The notes beneath the pieces are model-generated. The model was not told where the DNA came from and searched no databases. It was given only the letters and a program-made list of their open reading frames with translations. From positions 200,470 to 244,317 of the forward strand of contig PLXZ01000001.1 in the NCBI GenBank assembly GCA_003151615.1: a stretch of 43,848 nucleotides of DNA, given 5' to 3'. Source of the DNA: Candidatus Tayloriibacteriota bacterium (GTDB lineage: Bacteria > Patescibacteriota > Minisyncoccia > Phycocordibacterales > PALSA-1337). This document shows positions 10,225 through 17,929 of the stretch, piece by piece. A program made the translations under genes and the position numbers. The stretch's first letter is position 1; each line of letters begins with the position of its first letter.

Positions 10225-10241
10225 CTTTTTTATGTTTCTAG

Positions 10242-10276
10242 ATTAAAGGTGCGTGCTTGTCGCACGCACCTTTAAT
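10242..10276 (+). terminator. Strong 15-bp hairpin after helicase gene (terminator-like)
   Basis: ATTAAAGGTGCGTGC-ttgtc-GCACGCACCTTTAAT perfect stem; T-rich downstream but no long U tract. Confidence 0.65.
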
Positions 10277-10337
10277 TAATTTTCGTTATTGATTTCATAG
10301 TTAGTTATCGAACAATAATAGTTCTGATACTAAATCA

Positions 10338-10493
10338 TTATTTTTCTGCATCGAAATCAACATCGACAGGTTCTTTGACTATTTTGTGACCTTCGAAAGA
10401 AACAGGGCCTTTCTTAGTTTGGAAAGCAATGGTCGCGGGTTCTCTTACCGGCTTATGAGCCTCAAAATGCACATGAACTTTATTTTTTGCCAT
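10338..10493 (-). CDS. Small 51-aa protein with internal duplication (below ORF-track cutoff)
   Basis: MAKNKVHVHFEAHKPVREPATIAFQTKKGPVSFEGHKIVKEPVDVDFDAEK*; FEAHKPVREPATIAF resembles FEGHKIVKEPVDVDF. Confidence 0.65.
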   Translation of the reverse strand: MAKNKVHVHFEAHKPVREPATIAFQTKKGPVSFEGHKIVKEPVDVDFDAEK

Positions 10494-10608
10494 TTTTTTA
10501 TTTAATTATAATCGATCGACTAATTCGATTTCTAATAATAACTATATTCTAAGGCTTACATTTATTATGTCAAGTTATCAACACTTTTTGCTTGATTTTT
10601 TTACAAAA

Positions 10609-10649
10609 TTTGTATATACTGTCTGGCATGGCCAAACAGTATATACAAA
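10609..10649. promoter_or_regulatory. 41-nt dyad centred on the start codon of the HTH-DUF4065 gene
   Basis: TTTGTATATACTGT-c-TGGC-ATG-GCCA-a-ACAGTATATACAAA; left arm contains TATACT (-10, 10615-10620). Confidence 0.9.
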
Positions 10650-11329
10650 AAATTAAAGAATATCGTATAAAGGGAGGTTTATCACAAGAACAAATTGCTA
10701 ACGTTATCGGGGTATCGCGACCAACATATACCGCAATTGAGTCAGGAAAACAGGAATTAAGTGCTGAAGAAATCCAGAAATTGGCGAAATTCTATTCGAT
10801 TAGTGTCGATGAACTTCTTTCAGGAGAAATATCAGACTTTGAAAAGTACAAGCAAATGATTCTTGCATATTTACGTATGGATATCTCCAATAAAGAGGGT
10901 GGAAAGGTGCCAAAGACTAAACTCGCTAAATTATTGTATTTAGCTGATTTCGCTTGGTTTTATAATAATTTGAAAAGTATGAGTGGTATGCAATATCGTA
11001 AGTTACCATATGGCCCTGTGCCCGATGAATTCTTTCGAGCGATAGATGAGCTTGCTTCAGATGGTAAAATCAATATTGAACCAAAGACTGAAGGCGAAAA
11101 GGAAATGCTTCTTATTAGTGAACCTGAAAGCAATAAAAATGAAAAGTTAATTAAGGTTTCTTCCGAGGAAATTAATTTGATGGAGAAAATTGCTGAAAAA
11201 TGGAAAGACAAAAGAACTAACGAAATAGTTAACTTTACTCACAACCAGATGCCGTATCTTCTCTGTAAAAATGATGAGTTTATCCCGTATGAACTTATTA
11301 CCCAAGAAGATTTTGATCAAGTTTATTAA
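10628..11329 (+). CDS. Xre-family HTH + DUF4065 (Panacea, PanA-like) putative antitoxin
   Basis: HTH: IKEYRIKGGLSQEQIANVIGVSRPTYTAIESGKQELSAEEIQKLAKFYSISVDELL; DUF4065-like: KTKLAKLLYLADFAWFYNNLKSMSGMQYRKLPYGPVPDEFFRAIDEL. Confidence 0.8.
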   Translation: MAKQYIQKIKEYRIKGGLSQEQIANVIGVSRPTYTAIESGKQELSAEEIQKLAKFYSISVDELLSGEISDFEKYKQMILAYLRMDISNKEGGKVPKTKLAKLLYLADFAWFYNNLKSMSGMQYRKLPYGPVPDEFFRAIDELASDGKINIEPKTEGEKEMLLISEPESNKNEKLIKVSSEEINLMEKIAEKWKDKRTNEIVNFTHNQMPYLLCKNDEFIPYELITQEDFDQVY

Positions 11330-11334
11330 AATAT

Positions 11335-11730
11335 ATGCCAGAAAACAATTTCGTCGAGATAAGAGCTTTTGCTGGCAAACACTATATCGACTCATTTACA
11401 AAGAAACATAAATCCCATTGGGATGTAACATTAAAAGCAATAGTTGGTCAATTGGAACGCATTGAAGCTTTTTTATTGACTGACAAAGCGGAAATTATTT
11501 CAGATGTTGGTGGTGTAAAACTTATCAAGACGAAATTTAAGATTGCTGCAAGTATGGAATCTGCCAAGACTTCGGGTAATCGTTGTATTGTTGCATGGTA
11601 TTCAGACAAACGAAAAGTCTCGATTCTTCTTGTTTATAGTAAAACAGATTTGAGCGGACAGAATGAAACGGATAAATGGAAGAAAATCATCAGAGATAAT
11701 TATCCAGAATATGAGGGTCATTGTAAATGA
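11335..11730 (+). CDS. Putative RelE/HigB-like toxin partner
   Basis: 5-nt gap after the antitoxin gene; 131 aa ending GNRCIVAWYSDKRKVSILLVYSKTDLSGQNETDKWKKIIRDNYPEY, similar in layout to the RelE-fold C-terminus. Confidence 0.55.
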   Translation: MPENNFVEIRAFAGKHYIDSFTKKHKSHWDVTLKAIVGQLERIEAFLLTDKAEIISDVGGVKLIKTKFKIAASMESAKTSGNRCIVAWYSDKRKVSILLVYSKTDLSGQNETDKWKKIIRDNYPEYEGHCK

Positions 11731-11780
11731 GGAACCATAGATATGTTCTAGATTAAAAATATATTTAATTTAATAAATTT

Positions 11781-12461
11781 ATGGAAGATTTAAATTTAAA
11801 ATATCCGCACTTAAAGAAAAAAGATTTAGTTTCACCCACTAATGGATGGAAAATCGAAAATTTAAAAGACGGACTAAATTATTTTTTTGAAATACATGGA
11901 AGATACCCTACTGTAAAAGAAGTTGGTATTTTTGATTATTTACCAACTAGTCGAACCATCCAACGGTCATTCGGCGGAATGGTGTCTTTAAGAAAAACCC
12001 TGGGATTAAGTGGACCTTCTGATTTTACTACTGGGGATTCACGATCAAATGTTGCTCGCGATGGTGATCTTAGAGCTCAAAAATATGAAAAGGAATTCTA
12101 TGATTATCTTGTGTCAAAAATTCCTGAAATGAGAATACATGAGCATAAAATAATCAGACCCGGTGATACTGCAGCAGACTTTTTCATTTATACATCCGAT
12201 AGGGACGGCATAGTAGTTGATTTATTTTATGCAGTCGATATGCATTCTTTAGGAGGAGTCGTTAATATCAAATCGAAAAAATATGATGAGGTTAAGTATC
12301 TAGTTTATTTTGTACTTGTAGGGAATAAAAATCTTAAACAAGAAGATATAGATGTAAAAATAAAAAATAGGAGAAATCAATTGTCAAAACATATTGTAGT
12401 TTTGACTGAGGATAATTTCAAGGAACATCTTATTAAGATACTTGATACGAATAAATTTTAA
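11781..12461 (+). CDS. Hypothetical protein with HNH-associated-repeat-like N-terminus and possible nuclease-like C-terminus
   Basis: GRYPTVKEVGIFDYLPTSRTIQRSFGGMVSLRKTLGLSG, then DTAADFFIYTSDRDGIVVDLFYAVD...NIKSKKYD. Confidence 0.45.
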   Translation: MEDLNLKYPHLKKKDLVSPTNGWKIENLKDGLNYFFEIHGRYPTVKEVGIFDYLPTSRTIQRSFGGMVSLRKTLGLSGPSDFTTGDSRSNVARDGDLRAQKYEKEFYDYLVSKIPEMRIHEHKIIRPGDTAADFFIYTSDRDGIVVDLFYAVDMHSLGGVVNIKSKKYDEVKYLVYFVLVGNKNLKQEDIDVKIKNRRNQLSKHIVVLTEDNFKEHLIKILDTNKF

Positions 12462-12467
12462 AAACCT

Positions 12468-13112
12468 ATGACCGATGAACATACAAAAATTATAAAAGAT
12501 TACATTGATGAAACTTTCGAATTGATGGAAAAAGTTTCAGAATTTGAAATTAATAATAGTTTTCAGTTACAACTTGCGCAACTCGATTTATTCAAAGTAA
12601 TTTCTAGTTTAGTTATTGGTATCACAGCTATTGGGTATATTTTTAGCAGTAATTTTGATAATAATTATTTACTTATTTCTGTTGGGTTTGCATTACTCAC
12701 TTTGATATTTTCTGTTTCATACACAAGAGAGATCATTGATCTACAGCGTGAACAAGATAGAAAAACAAATGTCGCAATTAAAAAAGTGGCAGACGAAGGT
12801 ATAAAAGTCGCAATGGATTCTCTTAAAAAGAATGATTCATCTATTTTCTTTAATTACGTAAGAAATCGAATAAAGGATAAATATCCGGAACAGCCACTTG
12901 TATATACCGGAGAGATCATGGTTTTTATCTTCTATTCATCAGTAGGTTTTTTGATATTATCGTTTCTAGCGCGTAGATATGAATTTACGGTAATTTCTTA
13001 TCAAACATTATTATTGTTAATAACTACTTATTTTTTGAGTTTTAAAAATTGGAGCGTCGCTTTATCTACGAAGTTGAGTAAAAATATAAAAAAGCAAAAA
13101 ATACAAGAGTAG
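12468..13112 (+). CDS. Hypothetical membrane protein (two pairs of TM helices)
   Basis: VISSLVIGITAIGYIF, YLLISVGFALLTLIFSV, FIFYSSVGFLILSFLA, TLLLLITTYFLSF. Confidence 0.6.
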   Translation: MTDEHTKIIKDYIDETFELMEKVSEFEINNSFQLQLAQLDLFKVISSLVIGITAIGYIFSSNFDNNYLLISVGFALLTLIFSVSYTREIIDLQREQDRKTNVAIKKVADEGIKVAMDSLKKNDSSIFFNYVRNRIKDKYPEQPLVYTGEIMVFIFYSSVGFLILSFLARRYEFTVISYQTLLLLITTYFLSFKNWSVALSTKLSKNIKKQKIQE

Positions 13113-13281
13113 GTATCCTTCATTTCCAATTCACTTTACCCACTCCCACACCACAATATGAGCCTTAGAAAGGAACTCTCGGAGGACACTAAGGTGTCCG
13201 AGAGTGAGGCAACTTTTCATTACCAGAAAAGATGACATTCCTGGGAAAGATGTGTATGCAGGGTGTGGAAGTGACGTAGAT

Positions 13282-13310
13282 TTGACTTCGAAATGCGTAT
13301 CTGCTACTAT
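13282..13310 (+). promoter_or_regulatory. Promoter upstream of tuf
   Basis: TTGACT (13282-13287), 17-nt spacer, extended -10 TGC-TACTAT (13305-13310). Confidence 0.75.
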
Positions 13311-13431
13311 CTTATCTACGCATTTTGCGTTGGCTGTTTGTTATTTATCAAGAAGTATTAATAAAATTTAACTTCATTTCGCGGGGTCTGGCGCACTCGC
13401 AAGGGTCTGCGAAATAAAGCAATAAAATCAT

Positions 13432-14616
13432 ATGGCAGATTTCAACCGCACAAAGCCGCATGTTAACGTCGGTACCATTGGACACGTTGACCACGGCAAA
13501 ACTACTTTGACGACCGCTATTCTCGCTGTTCAATCACGAGATGGTTTGGCTCAGATCAAGGCTTATTCTGATATCGCAAAAGGAGGAACAGTTCGAGACG
13601 ACTCGAAGATTGTTACTATTTCCCTTGCTCACGTAGAATACGAGACTCCAAATCGTCACTACGCTCACATCGACGCCCCGGGACACGCCGACTATATTAA
13701 GAACATGATCACAGGTGCCGCTCAGATGGACGGTGCTATTCTCGTGGTATCCGCAACAGACGGAGTTATGCCGCAGACTCGTGAACATATTCTTTTGGCT
13801 CACCAGGTCGGTGTTCCAAAGATTGTCGTTTTCCTCAACAAGTGTGACATGGTTCCTGAAGCAGACCTTCTCGACCTCGTTGAAGAAGAAGTTCGCGAAC
13901 TCCTCACAAAGAACCATTACGATGGAAAGGCCGCTCCTGTTATCCGCGGTTCTGCCCTGAAAGCCCTTGAAGGCGACGCTGCATACAGCGCTAAAATCAA
14001 GGAATTGATGAATGCTCTTGATACATACATCCCAACGCCGGTTCGTGAGGTTGATAAGCCTTTCCTCATGCCAATCGAAGACATTTTCTCTATCGAAGGT
14101 CGCGGAACTGTAGTAACAGGCCGTATTGAACGAGGTATGGTTAAAATCGGTGAAGAAGTCGAAATTGTCGGTTTCAAAGACACAACAAAGACTACTATTA
14201 CCGGTATCGAAATGTTCAACAAGCAGTTGAAAGAGGGTATTGCCGGAGACAACGCAGGTTTGCTCCTCCGAGGTACTGCAAAGGATGACGTGTCACGCGG
14301 ACAGGTTCTCGCTAAACCGGGAACATGCAAGCCTCACACAGATTTCGAAGCGGAAGTCTACATCTTGAAGAAGGAAGAGGGTGGACGCCACACCCCGTTC
14401 TTCACAGGTTACAAGCCTCAGTTCTACATCCGCACAACGGACGTGACTGGTGAAGTAACGCTCGCGGAGAAAGTGGAAATGGTTATGCCGGGAGACACGG
14501 TTACTTTCAAAGTTAAATTGGTTGCTCCGGTCGCCCTCGACGCACAGCAGCGTTTCGCCATCCGCGAAGGAGGCAAGACTGTCGGCGCAGGAGTCGTAAC
14601 GAAAATTGTCGCATAA
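13432..14616 (+). CDS. tuf: Elongation factor Tu (atypical switch I)
   Basis: [61 protein letters not shown]-terminal [21 protein letters not shown]. Confidence 0.97.
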   Translation: MADFNRTKPHVNVGTIGHVDHGKTTLTTAILAVQSRDGLAQIKAYSDIAKGGTVRDDSKIVTISLAHVEYETPNRHYAHIDAPGHADYIKNMITGAAQMDGAILVVSATDGVMPQTREHILLAHQVGVPKIVVFLNKCDMVPEADLLDLVEEEVRELLTKNHYDGKAAPVIRGSALKALEGDAAYSAKIKELMNALDTYIPTPVREVDKPFLMPIEDIFSIEGRGTVVTGRIERGMVKIGEEVEIVGFKDTTKTTITGIEMFNKQLKEGIAGDNAGLLLRGTAKDDVSRGQVLAKPGTCKPHTDFEAEVYILKKEEGGRHTPFFTGYKPQFYIRTTDVTGEVTLAEKVEMVMPGDTVTFKVKLVAPVALDAQQRFAIREGGKTVGAGVVTKIVA

Positions 14617-14619
14617 TAT

Positions 14620-14994
14620 ATGGCTACAGCAGTTAAAAAATCAGCGCCGAAGGCGGCGAAGTCAGTAAAGATGGCTCCGGAAGGGGAATTGCCACGACTT
14701 CGCATCCGAGTGAAGGCATACGAGCATAAAATCCTCGACGCATCGCTCAAGCAGATCATGGACACGGCGATCCGATACGACGTCCAGTTCTACGGCCCGG
14801 TGCCGCTTCCGACGGAAATTAAAAAGTACACCGTCAACCGCTCGGCCTTCATCTTTAAAAATGCGCGCGAACAGTTTGAAATGCGAGTGCACAAGCGACT
14901 GATTGACATCCTGAATCCGAATCCGAAGATCATTGAAGCTCTGACAAACCTAAGTCTCCCATCTGGCGTCAACATCGACGTAAAGATGATGTAA
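14620..14994 (+). CDS. rpsJ: Ribosomal protein S10 (uS10)
   Basis: LRIRVKAYEHKILDASLKQIMDTAIRYDVQFYGPVPLPTEIKKYTVNRS; N-terminal extension of about 25 aa. Confidence 0.95.
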   Translation: MATAVKKSAPKAAKSVKMAPEGELPRLRIRVKAYEHKILDASLKQIMDTAIRYDVQFYGPVPLPTEIKKYTVNRSAFIFKNAREQFEMRVHKRLIDILNPNPKIIEALTNLSLPSGVNIDVKMM

Positions 14995-15061
14995 TATTGA
15001 CCGAATTTAGGGTGGCGCCACTGCCACTCTTACTAAATTGCGCCACACTTAACAAACCGCT

Positions 15062-15688
15062 ATGAAATTTATTCTTGGACGAAAACTGAATATGACTCAA
15101 ATCTTCGATAAGGACGGGGTTGTTCACCCTGCCACTATCGTCTCGGCCAACCCTATCGTCGTCACGCAGATCAAAAACAAGGAAGTTGACGGCTATGATG
15201 CCGTTCAGGTCGGCGAGGGCGTGCGAAGAGTTTCCCGATTGAGCAAGGCAGTCCAGGGTCACACAAAGGACCTCGGCAACTTTGCCCAGATTCAGGAATT
15301 CCGTTCTTACAACGCCGCTGATACTTCTCTTGCCGCTTTGAAGAAAGGCGACAAGGTTGATTTGAGCCAGTTCAAGGAGGGTGATGTCGTCGAAGTGAGC
15401 GCTATTTCAAAAGGAAAGGGCTTCCAGGGTGTCGTTAAACGCCACGGTTTCGGCGGAGGTCCTCGAACGCACGGTCAGAAGCATTCCGAACGCGAACCGG
15501 GTTCCATCGGCGGAGGACTTCGAAACAAAGTTCCAAAGAAAATGCGCATGGCCGGACGCATGGGCGGCGACCGCATCACGGTGAAGAACCTCAAGGTTGT
15601 TCATATTGACGCGGCAACCAACGAAATGTATATTTCTGGAGCTATTCCGGGACGACGCGGAACGCTTGTCGAAGTCATCGGCGCATAA
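15062..15688 (+). CDS. rplC: Ribosomal protein L3 (uL3)
   Basis: MKFILGRKLNMTQIF...KGFQGVVKRHGFGGGPRTHGQKHSEREPGSIGG. Confidence 0.97.
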   Translation: MKFILGRKLNMTQIFDKDGVVHPATIVSANPIVVTQIKNKEVDGYDAVQVGEGVRRVSRLSKAVQGHTKDLGNFAQIQEFRSYNAADTSLAALKKGDKVDLSQFKEGDVVEVSAISKGKGFQGVVKRHGFGGGPRTHGQKHSEREPGSIGGGLRNKVPKKMRMAGRMGGDRITVKNLKVVHIDAATNEMYISGAIPGRRGTLVEVIGA

Positions 15689-15722
15689 TTCTGATATACC
15701 GGACAACACACCACACAAAAAC

Positions 15723-16385
15723 ATGGAAACACCAATTTACAATCAGAAAGGCGAATCAGCAGGGAAAATAAAAATTCCTGAAGCTGTGTTCGGCGTATCA
15801 TGGAACGCCGACCTTGTTCACCAGGTCATGCTTGCGATGCGCTCAAACGAACGCGATCCGATTGCCCACACGAAAACTCGCGGCGAAGTCCGCGGAGGAG
15901 GCAAAAAGCCATGGCAGCAGAAGGGAACAGGCCGCGCCCGACACGGATCTACCCGATCACCGATTTGGGTTGGCGGAGGTGTCGCACACGGTCCTAGAAA
16001 CGACAAAAATTACTCCCGAAAAATCAACAAAAAGGCCCGAACGCACGCACTTTACACGATTCTTTCAAAGAAATTCCGTGACGGAGAAATTCTCTTCATC
16101 GATTCTCTTTCATTCGCAGCCCCAAAGGCAAAGGATGCAAAAGTAGTCCTCGGTGCACTTTCAAAAGTAAAAGGTTTCGAAAAATTGGCGACAAAGCCAA
16201 AAAATGCGGCATTGATTGCTTTGGACAAGAAGGAATCTTCGGTCGTAAAGAGCTTCGGCAACTTCGGCAACGTCCAGATCGAGGATTTGCGAACGATTAA
16301 CCCGCTTTCGGCTTTGAATCACAAATATATTGTGATCACGAACCCGGCGGAATCGCTCGCGGCACTCGAGGCGCGACGACAGTAA
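15723..16385 (+). CDS. rplD: Ribosomal protein L4 (uL4)
   Basis: METPIYNQKGESAGKIKIPEAVFGVSWNADLVHQV...KTRGEVRGGGKKPWQQKGTGRARHGSTRSPIWVGGG. Start moved to 15723 from ORF-track 15597. Confidence 0.96.
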   Translation: METPIYNQKGESAGKIKIPEAVFGVSWNADLVHQVMLAMRSNERDPIAHTKTRGEVRGGGKKPWQQKGTGRARHGSTRSPIWVGGGVAHGPRNDKNYSRKINKKARTHALYTILSKKFRDGEILFIDSLSFAAPKAKDAKVVLGALSKVKGFEKLATKPKNAALIALDKKESSVVKSFGNFGNVQIEDLRTINPLSALNHKYIVITNPAESLAALEARRQ

Positions 16386-16424
16386 ACGGAAGCAACGACA
16401 AAAACAAAATTTTAAAACAATCAC

Positions 16425-16916
16425 ATGGCTTTATTTGGAAAATCAACAACACGAAAAGACGAGAGCAAGAAACCTTCAGAAAAGGCGGCAATTAAGCCTG
16501 TAAAAGTCTCGAAGTCGCCGAAAGCAAAGAAAATGGAGACAAAAGCTCCTGTTGTTGCGAAGGAAATGAAGAAAGCTCCGAAAGTCGCGAAAATAGAAGT
16601 CGCTGTTGCCGCTCCGGCCATTGCGGGTTCAGCTCCTGTTGCTGCAAACTCAGTCATTCTCGGCGCACACATCACTGAAAAGGCGAACATGCAGCACGAA
16701 AAAAATAATGTCTACACATTCAAGGTCGCTGAAACTGCAACAAAACACGCGGTTGCTCATGCAATAAAGCGTGACCACAAAGTAACTCCTACCGATGTTC
16801 GTTTTGTCACGATGCCGGGCAAGACCATCGTCTATCGCGGACGATATGCGTTCAAGTCAGGCTTCAAGAAGGCGTATGTCAGCCTGAAAAAAGGCGACAA
16901 GATCGACCTCGCGTAA
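16425..16916 (+). CDS. rplW: Ribosomal protein L23 (uL23) with long Lys/Ala-rich N-terminal extension
   Basis: Core ILGAHITEKANMQHEKNNVYTFKVAETATKHAVAHAIKRDHKVTPTDVRFVTMPGK. Confidence 0.93.
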   Translation: MALFGKSTTRKDESKKPSEKAAIKPVKVSKSPKAKKMETKAPVVAKEMKKAPKVAKIEVAVAAPAIAGSAPVAANSVILGAHITEKANMQHEKNNVYTFKVAETATKHAVAHAIKRDHKVTPTDVRFVTMPGKTIVYRGRYAFKSGFKKAYVSLKKGDKIDLA

Positions 16917-16942
16917 ATCTTGACCAAATTTAAATAAAAAAT

Positions 16943-17794
16943 ATGAAATCATATCACCCATCAACACCATCACGACGTCACATGACGACCATTCCGTTCA
17001 AGAAATACTTGACGACGAATGAGCCGTACAAACCTCTCACGAAGGGTATGAAGCGCGACATGGGACGCAACGCTTTCGGCCGCATCACGGTCCGCCACAA
17101 GGGTGGGGGAAACAAAAAACTCTATCGCGATATCGATTTCACGTACGACAAGAAAAACGTTTCCGCGACAATCATGACTGTCGAATACGATCCGTTCCGA
17201 ACGGGATTCATCGCTCTCGCGCAGTATATTGACGGTGCACGACGATATGTTTTGATTCCAAAGGGCATGAAAGTCGGCGATAAATTCATGATTTCAGAAA
17301 CCGCTGAAATCGCGCCCGGAAACAGACTTCCCTTGAAGAAAATTCCAGTCGGTACATTCATTTACAATATCGAAATCCATCCTAACGGTGGCGCAAAGCT
17401 CGTCCGCTCAGCAGGATCATTCGCTCAGGTCATCGCAAACGATGCAGGATATACTCACGTGAAAATGCCTTCTACAGAAGTTCGAAAGGTCAACGAACTT
17501 TCATGGGCGACGATCGGTACCGTTTCAAACGACGAAAATCGTCTCGTTAATATCGGAAAGGCAGGACGCTCGCGATGGCTCGGCATTCGACCTACAGTTC
17601 GCGGATCCGCTCAGAACCCTGTTGACCACCCATACGGAGGAGGAGAACAGCGCACAGGACGAGGTCTCCGACGCTTGAAGACCCGCTGGGGTAAGCAAGC
17701 AGGAAAGGGCCAGAAGACCCGTACTCCGAAGAAATACTCGAACGTCTTCATCGTTTCGCGACGTCGCGTCGGCAAGGCAAAGAAAGGCGAGTAA
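16943..17794 (+). CDS. rplB: Ribosomal protein L2 (uL2)
   Basis: GRNAFGRITVRHKGGGNKKLYRDIDF...GVRGSAQNPVDHPYGGGEQRT-type C-terminus (VRGSAQNPVDHPYGGGEQR). Confidence 0.97.
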   Translation: MKSYHPSTPSRRHMTTIPFKKYLTTNEPYKPLTKGMKRDMGRNAFGRITVRHKGGGNKKLYRDIDFTYDKKNVSATIMTVEYDPFRTGFIALAQYIDGARRYVLIPKGMKVGDKFMISETAEIAPGNRLPLKKIPVGTFIYNIEIHPNGGAKLVRSAGSFAQVIANDAGYTHVKMPSTEVRKVNELSWATIGTVSNDENRLVNIGKAGRSRWLGIRPTVRGSAQNPVDHPYGGGEQRTGRGLRRLKTRWGKQAGKGQKTRTPKKYSNVFIVSRRRVGKAKKGE

Positions 17795-17828
17795 CATGAA
17801 AATTGTCTATAAAATAATGAAAACAACG

Positions 17829-17858
17829 AAGAACATCGTCCACAAGGTGTTCTTTTTT
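17829..17858 (+). terminator. Terminator after rplB
   Basis: AAGAACAtc...ggTGTTCTTTTTT stem-loop plus T tract. Confidence 0.75.
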
Positions 17859-17929
17859 GTCATTGAACATTTCAACGAGTAAGGTATACTTATTCCGTCA
17901 CTTACAACTTATAAAATAACAATAAAACC

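Noticed and set aside
13176-13204. Hairpin CTCTCGG(agg)ACAC-taag-GTGTCCGAGAG upstream of tuf
   Set aside because: Real stem but lies upstream of the predicted tuf promoter and lacks a U tract; function undecidable here.
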